A DNA stretch of 7,902 bases from Candidatus Bathyarchaeota archaeon (GCA_003662715.1 QMYO01000064.1:1-7902); one strand, 5' to 3'; positions 1 through 6,308 are shown, counted from the stretch's first letter. Numbers and translations: made by a program. The notes: generated by a model from the letters alone, not told the origin.

Positions 1-720
1 ATACAACATCTTCATGAAGTTGATGTGCATCACGTGGAGCTCCTTGATGAAGGCTTGCACACCCTTAACCGCAAACGTGTAAAAGCTCTGAGGAAGGTGG
101 CTCAGTCACGCAATCTTAAGTTAACGCTTCACTCGCCCTTTGCAGACATCAACATAGCTTCTCCAACTCCAGTTTTGCGAAGAACAATATTGAAGCGACT
201 TGAAAAATCCATTTATTACGCCCGTCAATTAGATTGTCAACTGTGGATTTTTCATCCTGGACTAAAAACGGGCATCAGCTACTTTTATCCAGGAGAAGAT
301 TGGAAAATAAACATGGAATCTGTGCGTGCGTTGTTGAAGATTGCTAGGAAACATGATGTGGAGATAGCTATTGAAAATGTTCCAGAGCCACATCCCTTCC
401 TTATGAAAAGCGTGCAGGACTTCTCTCGCTTCTACAATGAACTCGATGAGGATATAGGGTTGGTGGTGGATATTGCGCATGCTAACTTAAACAATCAAAT
501 TGAAGAGTTCATCACTCAATTTTCTGACAGAATTGTCCATATGCATGCAAGCGACAATGATGGAGTTAACGATGTGCATCTCGGAATAGGATATGGAACT
601 GTGGATTGGGCAAGCGTTGCAAATGTGATAAAGAAGGAGGGATATAGTAGCGTTATAATGTTGGAGTCTATAGAGCATGTGGAAGAAAGCCTTCAAACCC
701 TACGGAAATTCTTCGCTTAA
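1..720 (+). CDS. TIM-barrel metal-dependent protein, endonuclease IV / sugar-phosphate isomerase superfamily (5' partial)
   Basis: The frame is open to the left edge; the GTG at 25 lies inside it and is probably an internal Val, so the true start is outside the window. Numbering from that Val, the xylose isomerase-like (AP endonuclease 2, COG1082-type) pattern is clear: LHSPF (H36), FHPG (H77), IENVP (E117), VVDIAH (D149, H152), VHMHAS (H172), DVHLGIGYG (D183, H185) and MLES (E214). These match in order the nine trinuclear-zinc ligand positions of endonuclease IV, while the G-I-G-Y-G-T-V-D-W stretch is typical of sugar-phosphate isomerases and epimerases. The superfamily acts on AP-site DNA or on sugars; the substrate cannot be decided here. 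Roughly 20-40 N-terminal residues are likely missing. It ends in TAA and converges on a small minus-strand ORF. Family placement is firm; exact function is open. Confidence 0.85.
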   Translation: MQHLHEVDVHHVELLDEGLHTLNRKRVKALRKVAQSRNLKLTLHSPFADINIASPTPVLRRTILKRLEKSIYYARQLDCQLWIFHPGLKTGISYFYPGEDWKINMESVRALLKIARKHDVEIAIENVPEPHPFLMKSVQDFSRFYNELDEDIGLVVDIAHANLNNQIEEFITQFSDRIVHMHASDNDGVNDVHLGIGYGTVDWASVANVIKKEGYSSVIMLESIEHVEESLQTLRKFFA

Positions 721-755
721 GTTGTTCTTTTACCATCACCTCCATCCCAATCGTT

Positions 756-869
756 TCATTTTGTTTTCTTGTAAAGCCGTAAAACTTTCTGTATCATAGA
801 GTTCGAAGCCCCTCTTTTCTTTAATTTTTTCGCTAAAAGCCACATATCTACCGCTTCTTCTGTTTCCAT
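756..869 (-). CDS. Candidate small protein, 37 aa, unknown function
   Basis: I do not recognise this protein. The minus-strand frame runs from ATG at 869 to TGA at 758-756 and starts METEEAVDMWLLAKK. An in-frame TAA at 899-897 bounds it upstream; ATGs at 893, 887 and 875 are alternative starts. I chose 869 because it is preceded by AGAGAGGAT (882-874), identical to the nine bases at the same 4-base distance before the prs start (3900-3892), placing GAGG six bases from the start codon. The product has an acidic N-terminus, then a Leu/Lys-rich amphipathic stretch (W10 to K18), a turn at R19-G20-A21, and a second basic helix-like stretch ending LYKKTK. This resembles a small two-helix basic protein, possibly nucleic-acid or RNP binding by inference only. 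It would be convergent with the TIM-barrel gene, 35 bases apart. It could still be a chance ORF. Confidence 0.45.
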   Translation of the reverse strand: METEEAVDMWLLAKKLKKRGASNSMIQKVLRLYKKTK

Positions 870-913
870 TAACATCCTCTCTCTCATTACCATAGTTTAC
901 TTATGTACTTCAG

Positions 914-925
914 AATACTTAATAC
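914..925 (-). promoter_or_regulatory. Possible TATA-like box for the small ORF
   Basis: Read on the minus strand this is GTATTAAGTATT, an AT-rich element centred about 27 bases upstream of the ATG at 893 and about 50 upstream of the preferred ATG at 869. The spacing would suit an archaeal promoter with a transcript starting near 893 and a leader of about 25 bases. It is a weak match to the archaeal TATA consensus in an AT-rich region. Confidence 0.25.
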
Positions 926-931
926 AATACT

Positions 932-961
932 TTTGAACACTCCCGCAAAGTCATGTTCAAA
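932..961. repeat. 8-bp inverted repeat with 14-nt spacer
   Basis: TTTGAACA (932-939) is exactly complementary to TGTTCAAA (954-961), separated by 14 bases. On the plus strand it is followed by a T-run (962-966), so it could form a terminator-like hairpin there, but the nearest plus-strand gene ends over 200 bases upstream. It also sits just upstream of the promoter-like region of the small minus-strand ORF, so an operator is another reading. Confidence 0.4.
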
Positions 962-1008
962 TTTTTGTACACCACAATTTTAGCAGTGTTTAAACCCTAA
1001 ACTAATGC

Positions 1009-1017
1009 AAAAACAAA
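1009..1017 (-). terminator. Oligo-T terminator candidate after rnz
   Basis: On the minus strand this reads TTTGTTTTT and begins 14 bases after the RNase Z stop codon. Archaeal transcription often ends at T-runs without a strong hairpin, so this is a plausible end for the four-gene minus-strand transcript. Confidence 0.4.
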
Positions 1018-1031
1018 GTATGCCCTTCTCT

Positions 1032-1961
1032 TCAGTAGTTTTTGTCTAAAAGAGGAAGCTCTATCTCCATAAAATCTTCAGCCACATCCACCTTAGGAAA
1101 AATTTTCTTCGCTTGCTCAAGCAGAAGCTTAGGTTCCTTATATCTGGCACTGATATGCGTTAGAACCAACCATTTCGCCCCCGCCTTTTTCGCTGTCTCC
1201 GCTGCTTGGCTAGGCGTTGAATGACCATTCTCCCGAGTTCTCTCAATCAGCTCATCGTCAAATGTGGCTTCGTGAATCAGCAAGTCAGCGTTCTCAGCTA
1301 ACTCTACAAGTTCCTCTAGAGGGCGTGTGTCTCCTGTGTAAACAATTTTTCTTCCAGGTCGGGGCGGTCCTAAAACATCCTCTGGTTTGACTATTCGTCC
1401 ATCTGGAAGTTTGACGGTTGAGCCATGCTGCAGCCTTGACCATAAAGGACCTTTCGGAACTCCAAGCGATTTCGCCTTTTCTTGGTGAAACCTTCCTGGT
1501 CGAGGCTTCTCTATTAATGCGTATGCTAGGCTAGGGATTCCATGGTCAGTCCAAATAGCGTGGATTTCATATTCCTTCTCTTCACAAATTAACCCAGCCT
1601 TCTCTATTTCGGAGACTTCGATGGGAAAGGTTAAAGTAAACTGAACAGTTTGCTGTATTGCCTCCACAAACGCTTTGATTTTGGGTGGTCCGTAAATCTC
1701 CAGTTTCTTATCTCTGTCCAGTAGGGACATGGTTTGGAAAAGTCCAGGTAAACCGAGAACGTGGTCTCCATGCATGTGAGTGATGAAAACTTTTGTTTTC
1801 CGATGGAAGCCTATCCTAGCCTGAATCATCTGCCTCTGCGCACCTTCGCCGCAGTCAAACAGAATAAGTTCATCTTTACGCCGGATGGCTATGGCGGGTA
1901 GACTTCTCTTCGTTGTGGGGATGCTTCCTGCAGTTCCTAAAAAAACAACACGTAAACTCAT
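1032..1961 (-). CDS. rnz: Ribonuclease Z (tRNA 3'-processing endonuclease)
   Basis: Cytosolic zinc endonuclease that cuts the 3' trailer from tRNA precursors so that CCA can be present or added. At 309 aa it has the length of the short form (tRNase Z-S) found in archaea and bacteria. Visible metallo-beta-lactamase motifs in order: FLGTAGSIP near the N-terminus, DCGEG (36-40), the zinc motif H62-M-H64-G-D66-H67, TDH (H140), YTGDTRP (D211), HEATF (H230), GHSTP (H247) and LTHIS (H269). Residues about 154-180, rich in Gly, Lys and Pro with GPLW near 171-174, correspond to the flexible arm that grips the tRNA elbow. All expected metal ligands are present. The ATG start lies three bases after the stop of the upstream methyltransferase gene with no clear Shine-Dalgarno (SD) sequence, so translation is probably coupled. 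It is the last gene of the minus-strand block. Confidence 0.97.
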   Translation of the reverse strand: MSLRVVFLGTAGSIPTTKRSLPAIAIRRKDELILFDCGEGAQRQMIQARIGFHRKTKVFITHMHGDHVLGLPGLFQTMSLLDRDKKLEIYGPPKIKAFVEAIQQTVQFTLTFPIEVSEIEKAGLICEEKEYEIHAIWTDHGIPSLAYALIEKPRPGRFHQEKAKSLGVPKGPLWSRLQHGSTVKLPDGRIVKPEDVLGPPRPGRKIVYTGDTRPLEELVELAENADLLIHEATFDDELIERTRENGHSTPSQAAETAKKAGAKWLVLTHISARYKEPKLLLEQAKKIFPKVDVAEDFMEIELPLLDKNY

Positions 1962-1964
1962 TTC

Positions 1965-3002
1965 TTATGTCCGCTCAAATACTGCTATTTCTCTTGTTAG
2001 GCTTCTATGTATATACACAAGATGGGACTCCACGTGTTTAAATCCTAACTCTCTACCTATGTTTCCCACCTTTATTGATTTCGGAGATGCTGTGCATATT
2101 CTTCTTCCTCTTGGAAGCATCTCCTCTACAGATGATAAGAAATCTTTCATTATCTGCTTGGTGCTCCATCCAAGTGTGGTCGCCGACCTACCATAGGGAG
2201 GGTCAGTTACGATGCAGTCAGCTCTGACTGCGGGTAGATGTCGGGCGTCAGCAACCGCTAATCCCTCTGGTCTTATGTTATAATGGTGAAGGTTTCGTAG
2301 GCTGCCCTCCACCATACGCCGTTTCACGTCAAACCCGACTACTCGGCATCCTATTAACCCAGCTTCAATTAGCATGGTGGCTGTTCCACAGAACGGGTCC
2401 AGCACCAGCTCTCCTGCTTTGGGTTGAGCTAAGTTAACCATACATCTCGCAAGTTTTGCTGGCATGGCAGTGGGGTGGAAAAACGGTCGTTTTCGAGGTC
2501 GCCTTTCCACAAAGGGTTTAGTTGGTACTTCCCCCATTTTTAGTCCGAAGATGAATTTGTTATCTGTTAGGACTCCGAAGAAAGTTTTTTGCGGACTCTT
2601 CAAGTTTACGCTTGCCCCCTTAACCATGTTTAAAATCACCTCGCCAAGCTTTCGCTCTAACTCTCCTCTGTCGATATGAGATGCGCTTCCTCTTACTCTT
2701 CGTATCCGCACAACGAAGCTTTCTCCCCTTTCAATAATCTGTTCTATGGGAGCGGAATGAATTCTTTTAAAGATATCAGCTGCTTTGTCATCACAAATGA
2801 ACAATTCTGTGGCGCAGACTCTGGTCATAGCTGACCTACGCAGGATAGGTTTTACACTGTTAACATCAGCATCAACTCGCAGAACCTGAGTCAACTTTTG
2901 CAGAATTCGATATTCATAATTCTCTGCTTCTAGAATAGCCTTCAGCTCAGAAGATGGAAGAGTTGGATGCTCACCAGACAATAAACAGAAAAGTTTAGTC
3001 AC
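1965..3002 (-). CDS. trmG10: tRNA (guanine(10)-N2)-dimethyltransferase, Trm-G10 type
   Basis: SAM-dependent enzyme that methylates N2 of G10 in archaeal tRNA to m2G or m2,2G (TIGR01177-like). The 345 residues show an N-terminal THUMP-type RNA-binding region (about 50-155), a linker with RPFFHPTAMPAKLAR (172-186), then a Rossmann methyltransferase: LDPFCGTATM (201-210, SAM-binding motif I), an acidic residue ending strand 2 (D225), DARHLP (252-257), and the catalytic TDPPYG (266-271). The C-terminus carries HRSLTREI (332-339), typical of this family. The start is GTG with GAGGAG ending eight bases upstream; that SD overlaps the stop of prs, 12 bases away. The next gene, rnz, follows after three bases, so two tRNA maturation enzymes are co-transcribed. 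Length and motifs are complete, with no sign of damage. Other THUMP methyltransferases (Trm14/RlmL-like) are less likely given the size and C-terminal motif. Confidence 0.93.
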   Translation of the reverse strand: MTKLFCLLSGEHPTLPSSELKAILEAENYEYRILQKLTQVLRVDADVNSVKPILRRSAMTRVCATELFICDDKAADIFKRIHSAPIEQIIERGESFVVRIRRVRGSASHIDRGELERKLGEVILNMVKGASVNLKSPQKTFFGVLTDNKFIFGLKMGEVPTKPFVERRPRKRPFFHPTAMPAKLARCMVNLAQPKAGELVLDPFCGTATMLIEAGLIGCRVVGFDVKRRMVEGSLRNLHHYNIRPEGLAVADARHLPAVRADCIVTDPPYGRSATTLGWSTKQIMKDFLSSVEEMLPRGRRICTASPKSIKVGNIGRELGFKHVESHLVYIHRSLTREIAVFERT

Positions 3003-3014
3003 TATTTAGGCTCC

Positions 3015-3887
3015 TCATTTGGCTAGAGCCTTAGCAACCAAAGGAGCAACCGAAACCAAACTTACACTGCTAGGAACACAGTCCGTACCCACAATTCCAT
3101 CCGCACCGCTCTTCATAATTTTGTCTTCAGCATCCCCTACGAGAAGGGGATGTACACATGCTGCATACACGCTTCTAGCGCCTTGTTCCTTAACCCATCC
3201 TATTGCTTTAATCATAGTGCCGCCACTACTAATGATATCATCGAATATAATTACGTCTCTACCCTTCACTGGCAGAGCCTTCTTCTCCACAGTCACCTTT
3301 CCAGTTAAACGGTCTCTCCGTGTCTCAATGTATCCATGTCCCCCATTCAAAACGTTGTTCGCCTCTGCCGCTATAGCCTGTGCCTTTTTGCCGAGAGACA
3401 GAGAAAAAGCACCGTTGAAACCTTGGTTTTTGAAATATTCAGCCAAGAGGCTGATGGCTGATAGGTCTTCAACCCGTATTTTAAAAGCTTTTAAAACCTC
3501 TGGGTTGTGGACATTCACGGTGATGATTTTGTGTGCGCCGCATGCCTCAAGCAGCGTTACTATGGTTTTTATGCTGAATGCTTCGCCGGGTCTGAAACGT
3601 CTGTCTTGTCTTGAGTATGCTAGATACGGAACAACTGTGGTGATGGTTTTTGCTTTTAGGTCTTTTGCGTTATCTACCATAAGGAAGAGTTGAAGGAGTT
3701 TTTCGTTTTGAGGCGGGCTTGTTGTTTGAACAATTACCACATCTTCAGCTTCAACCTTGCCATCAAATCGGATATATACTTCTCCATCTGGAAAACGCTT
3801 AAACTCTACAGGGACAACTTTTGTTTTCAGTAATTCTGCAATTTTCTGACCCAACTCTTGAGACGCTGGACCCGGAACCACAATCAA
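3015..3887 (-). CDS. prs: Ribose-phosphate pyrophosphokinase (PRPP synthetase), divergent active site
   Basis: Transfers pyrophosphate from ATP to ribose 5-phosphate, giving PRPP for purine, pyrimidine, His and cofactor synthesis; cytosolic. At 290 aa it fits short archaeal enzymes. Clear motifs: FPDGEVYIR (32-40), YLAYSRQDRRF (88-98, ATP-binding loop), VNVHNPE (H127) and the PRPP loop IIFDDIISSGGTM (213-225). Two usual motifs are changed: the SPDxG segment is replaced around S164-L-G-K-K-A169, and the flexible-loop ExKxR-like signature (E-K-x-R) reads E188-T-R-R191, so the Lys equivalent to catalytic K197 of the Bacillus subtilis enzyme is Thr. Activity may therefore differ, or the loop may be compensated locally. 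The start is TTG, chosen because MIVVPGPASQ matches family N-termini and AGAGAGGAT lies four bases upstream. It sits 40 bases after the HMG-CoA reductase gene and 12 before trmG10. Confidence 0.9.
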   Translation of the reverse strand: MIVVPGPASQELGQKIAELLKTKVVPVEFKRFPDGEVYIRFDGKVEAEDVVIVQTTSPPQNEKLLQLFLMVDNAKDLKAKTITTVVPYLAYSRQDRRFRPGEAFSIKTIVTLLEACGAHKIITVNVHNPEVLKAFKIRVEDLSAISLLAEYFKNQGFNGAFSLSLGKKAQAIAAEANNVLNGGHGYIETRRDRLTGKVTVEKKALPVKGRDVIIFDDIISSGGTMIKAIGWVKEQGARSVYAACVHPLLVGDAEDKIMKSGADGIVGTDCVPSSVSLVSVAPLVAKALAK

Positions 3888-3927
3888 CTCTATCCTCTCT
3901 TAAAAAGCCAATAATTAAAGCAGAATG

Positions 3928-5205
3928 TTATAGTTTTCCTTTCTCTCTATATTGCTGTATCAGCTCCTTTGCCCTATCCAACCTAATTTTACGTTCTTCC
4001 ACCATCTTCTCAACGATTAAATCTATCAAGTCTCCAGAGGCTCCTGCCATTATTGCCACATTTCTAGCATGCAAAGACATATGTCCTCTCTGAATGCCTT
4101 CGTGAGCTAGAGCTCTTAACGCAGCTAGATTTTGAGCCAACCCAACCGCGGCTAACACCTCTCCCAACTCCCTAGCTGTTTTAACACCCAAGATTTTTAG
4201 CGCTATTTTCGCCACTGGATGTACTTTGGTGGCTCCGCCAATAATTCCAACAGCCATAGGCAACTCAATTGAACCCTCTAGGTCTCCGTCTTCATTCTTT
4301 TCCCACACTGTCAAGGAGCTGTAATGTCCAGACCTTGCAGCGTAGGCGTGGGCTCCCGCCTCCACAGCTCGGTGATCATTGCATGTAGCTATCACGACGC
4401 CGATTATGCCGTTTAGTATGCCCTTGTTATGGGTTGCAGCTCGATATGGGTCAGCTTCAGCGAAGGCGTATGCTTCCACGATGCCGTCTACAACTTCTTC
4501 TCCGCCCACCGCCTCCTTCGCAATCACGGTTCGAGCTCTCGCCAACCGTTTAGTGGCTAGGTTAGAGATGATTCTCAAGTAGACTTTTCCATGGGTTATT
4601 CTCTCAATCATCGGCGCAACCGCCTCCGCCATGGTGTTCACAGCGTTTGCACCCATCGCGTCTCTACAGTCCACATGAAGCTCTGCAATGACCATGGAAC
4701 CAGTGATTGTTTGTATCACTTTTGCGTCTAAGTCTTTGGCGCCTCCGCCAACCGACACGAGCATAGGGTCCTGCTCATTTGCCTTTTTGAGAATGTCTTC
4801 TTTTGCAGCTAAAATGGCTTTTTTAGCCTCATACGGCTTGTCTATTCCAACTATCTGAATCTGCCCAATCATAATCGGCTCGGTGCTACTGGTGAAGAAG
4901 CCGCCCTTCACCCTAGCCATCTTCGCCGCGTAGCTGGCTCCAGCCACCACCGACGGCTCCTCGATAGCCATGGGAATTAGATAGTCTCTTCCGTTTATGA
5001 GAAAGTTCACCGCAATTCCAAGAGGTATGGGCATGACTCCAATCACGTTTTCAATCATTCGATCAGCTAGCTCCAACTCTAATGATCCAGTTGACTGGAG
5101 GATGCTAACTTCTTCGTCGGTTAGTCCAGCAAAATCCTTTACGATTTGCACTCTTTCCTTTGGGCTTAGTTTGTAGAACCCTGAGATTTGAGAAGTTTTG
5201 CTCAT
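3928..5205 (-). CDS. mvaA: Hydroxymethylglutaryl-CoA reductase, class II type
   Basis: Reduces HMG-CoA with two NAD(P)H to mevalonate, the committed step toward archaeal isoprenoid lipids. The 425-aa length and motifs are of class II, the group containing the Pseudomonas mevalonii degradative enzyme and some archaeal enzymes; there is no membrane anchor. Visible: ENVIGVMPIPLGIAVNF (52-68), EEPSVVA (E83), the cofactor-binding segment with VGGGAKD (152-158), DCRDAMGANAVN (179-190), ATHNKGI (K261), NDHRA (D277) and RGHMSLHARN (H375). These match the catalytic Glu, Lys, Asp and His of P. mevalonii, so it should be active. In an archaeon, without nearby mevalonate-catabolism genes, a biosynthetic role is the sensible reading. 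The ATG is preceded by CAGAGG with nine bases between, and a TATA-like box near 5249. It is the first gene of the minus-strand block. Automatic pipelines may label it 'degradative'. Confidence 0.95.
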   Translation of the reverse strand: MSKTSQISGFYKLSPKERVQIVKDFAGLTDEEVSILQSTGSLELELADRMIENVIGVMPIPLGIAVNFLINGRDYLIPMAIEEPSVVAGASYAAKMARVKGGFFTSSTEPIMIGQIQIVGIDKPYEAKKAILAAKEDILKKANEQDPMLVSVGGGAKDLDAKVIQTITGSMVIAELHVDCRDAMGANAVNTMAEAVAPMIERITHGKVYLRIISNLATKRLARARTVIAKEAVGGEEVVDGIVEAYAFAEADPYRAATHNKGILNGIIGVVIATCNDHRAVEAGAHAYAARSGHYSSLTVWEKNEDGDLEGSIELPMAVGIIGGATKVHPVAKIALKILGVKTARELGEVLAAVGLAQNLAALRALAHEGIQRGHMSLHARNVAIMAGASGDLIDLIVEKMVEERKIRLDRAKELIQQYREKGKL

Positions 5206-5214
5206 AATAATTTT

Positions 5215-5219
5215 CCTCT
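5215..5219 (-). promoter_or_regulatory. Shine-Dalgarno site of the HMG-CoA reductase gene
   Basis: On the minus strand this reads AGAGG within CAGAGGAAAA, with nine bases between GAGG and the ATG. It supports the chosen start of the first gene of the block. Confidence 0.5.
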
Positions 5220-5244
5220 GATTTGCGTTTAGTTTACTAGTTGA

Positions 5245-5253
5245 CTATAAAAC
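5245..5253 (-). promoter_or_regulatory. TATA-like box for the HMG-CoA reductase operon
   Basis: On the minus strand this is GTTTTATAG, centred about 44 bases upstream of the ATG. Transcription starting about 25 bases downstream would give a short leader that still contains the AGAGG site at 5219-5215. It is the only good promoter candidate ahead of the four-gene block. Confidence 0.5.
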
Positions 5254-5303
5254 ATAAGAATTTAACTGAAATTCCATCTTGTCCAGCCCGTGTATTTTGA
5301 CAA

Positions 5304-5312
5304 GTTTATTAA
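5304..5312 (+). promoter_or_regulatory. TATA-like box for the exchanger gene
   Basis: GTTTATTAA lies about 38 bases before the TTG start of the exchanger. A transcript starting near 5333 would retain GGTG (5336-5339), which lies six bases from that start. With the opposing box at 5245-5253 this makes a compact divergent promoter region of 140 bases. Confidence 0.45.
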
Positions 5313-5345
5313 CAACAAGAAAGCATTAAAATAGTGGTGTTCTAG

Positions 5346-6296
5346 TTGGCCTTTGAGACCATAGTTGCAGTCATAGCTCTCATTGCAGGAATTGCGCTTC
5401 TAACTTTCTCCAGCGACAAGGCAGTTGAACACTCTGTAAGTATCGCTTCTGAATGGGGAGTTTCTCCACTTATGATTGGCCTCGTGCTAGTATCCTTAGG
5501 CACAGATCTACCAGAGATTGTCAATTCAATCGAAGCATCCTTGTTAGGTCATGGAGATATAGACGTAGGGACATCCCTCGGGTCTGTTTTGGCTCAAATG
5601 TCTTTGGTGTTAGGGCTTCTTCCTTTCTTAGCTAGAGGCTTCAAGGTGAAGAGGAAAAAAGTACTGGTCATCGGTGCCTGTGAGGTCTTAGCACTCATAC
5701 TTGCGGTGTCGATAGCCGAGAAGGGATACATATCACAGATAAATGCGTTCTTTTTGGTAGTTAGCTGGATAATCTTCATGCTATTAATTAGAAGCCTCAC
5801 GAGAAAGAAGATTAAAGAAAAAGAGGAGATGGTGGTAAGCGCCGATGAAAGGCATCTCCATCACTTCGTAATAGCCATTTTTGGCTTCATGGGTGTGGCG
5901 ATTGGAGCCCTTATTGTAATCGAATCAGTGATTACACTGTCGACAGCACTTAACGTTTCCGAGTACATCATCAGCTTCTTCATAGTCGCTATTGGAACAT
6001 CTCTCCCCGAACTCGTAGTCGATTATATGGCTGTCCGCAAGAAGCAATACGAACTTGCAATAGGAGATATCATTGGAAGCAGTATTGTCGATGCTGGGTT
6101 TTCCATTGGAATAGGACCATTATTTTTCCCGATCACGGTGGATGGAACGCTTGCTATGGTCACGGGCTTGTATGCGATATTTGTTTCCGTTGTAGTTATA
6201 TCCTTACTCGCGCTAAGAGAGAAAATCGACAGGAAAATCGGAGCTTTATTCATTGCTCTATACTTGCTTTCCTACGCAACGCTAGGCGTGATATGA
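5346..6296 (+). CDS. Sodium/calcium exchanger-family (CaCA) membrane protein
   Basis: Integral membrane antiporter of the Na_Ca_ex superfamily, likely moving Ca2+ or another cation against Na+ or H+. The 316 residues form about ten hydrophobic segments in two halves (about 5-148 and 172-314) joined by a charged loop (150-171). The two alpha repeats are clear: GTDLPE (52-57) with GTSLGSVLAQ (75-84), and GTSLPE (217-222) with GDIIGSSIVD (240-249). Aligned to Methanocaldococcus NCX_Mj, constant offsets of 3 and 9 place the ligand positions at T53, D54, E57, S80, Q84 and T218, S219, E222, S245, D249. Both key Glu residues are kept, but NCX_Mj S51 and N81 become Asp and Gln, so ion preference is uncertain. 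The start is TTG with GGTG six bases upstream; no ATG lies near the N-terminus. It is divergent from the HMG-CoA reductase gene and ends in a hairpin. Confidence 0.92.
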   Translation: MAFETIVAVIALIAGIALLTFSSDKAVEHSVSIASEWGVSPLMIGLVLVSLGTDLPEIVNSIEASLLGHGDIDVGTSLGSVLAQMSLVLGLLPFLARGFKVKRKKVLVIGACEVLALILAVSIAEKGYISQINAFFLVVSWIIFMLLIRSLTRKKIKEKEEMVVSADERHLHHFVIAIFGFMGVAIGALIVIESVITLSTALNVSEYIISFFIVAIGTSLPELVVDYMAVRKKQYELAIGDIIGSSIVDAGFSIGIGPLFFPITVDGTLAMVTGLYAIFVSVVVISLLALREKIDRKIGALFIALYLLSYATLGVI

Positions 6297-6306
6297 AATC
6301 ACGCTT
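6284..6306 (+). terminator. Hairpin wrapped around the exchanger stop codon
   Basis: GCGTGAT (6286-6292) pairs exactly with ATCACGC (6298-6304) across a five-base loop that contains the TGA stop (6294-6296). An A-U and a G-U pair (6284-6285 with 6305-6306) extend the stem to nine pairs. There is no following T-run, so this is not a classical intrinsic terminator. It could stabilise the 3' end, or act in the short space before the next promoter. Confidence 0.45.
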
Positions 6307-6308
6307 CT

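Larger units (their letters stand above)
721..1031. other. Intergenic region between the TIM-barrel gene and rnz
   Basis: About 310 bases lie between the converging TIM-barrel and RNase Z genes. Besides the candidate 37-aa minus-strand ORF (756-869), it holds an AT-rich stretch upstream of that ORF (about 894-931), an 8-bp inverted repeat (932-961), and an A-run (1009-1017) that reads as oligo-T just after rnz. I see no tRNA-like or rRNA-like sequence and no tandem repeat. Confidence 0.6.

Noticed and set aside
1885..2196. Plus-strand open frame of 103 codons across the rnz / trmG10 junction
   Set aside because: Antisense to two tightly spaced real genes and without family resemblance.
2464..2679. 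Plus-strand open frame of 71 codons
   Set aside because: Fully antisense to the methyltransferase gene; no supporting signal.
3019..3693. Long plus-strand open frame of 224 codons
   Set aside because: It lies wholly antisense to prs, which has clear family motifs; its translation has no recognisable domain and is a mirror of prs codon use.
3821..4093. Plus-strand open frame of 90 codons spanning the prs / HMG-CoA reductase junction
   Set aside because: It is antisense to two confident genes, with low-complexity Ser/Leu composition and no ribosome site.
5453..5635. Second plus-strand frame inside the exchanger
   Set aside because: Arg-rich out-of-frame reading of a strongly supported membrane protein gene.
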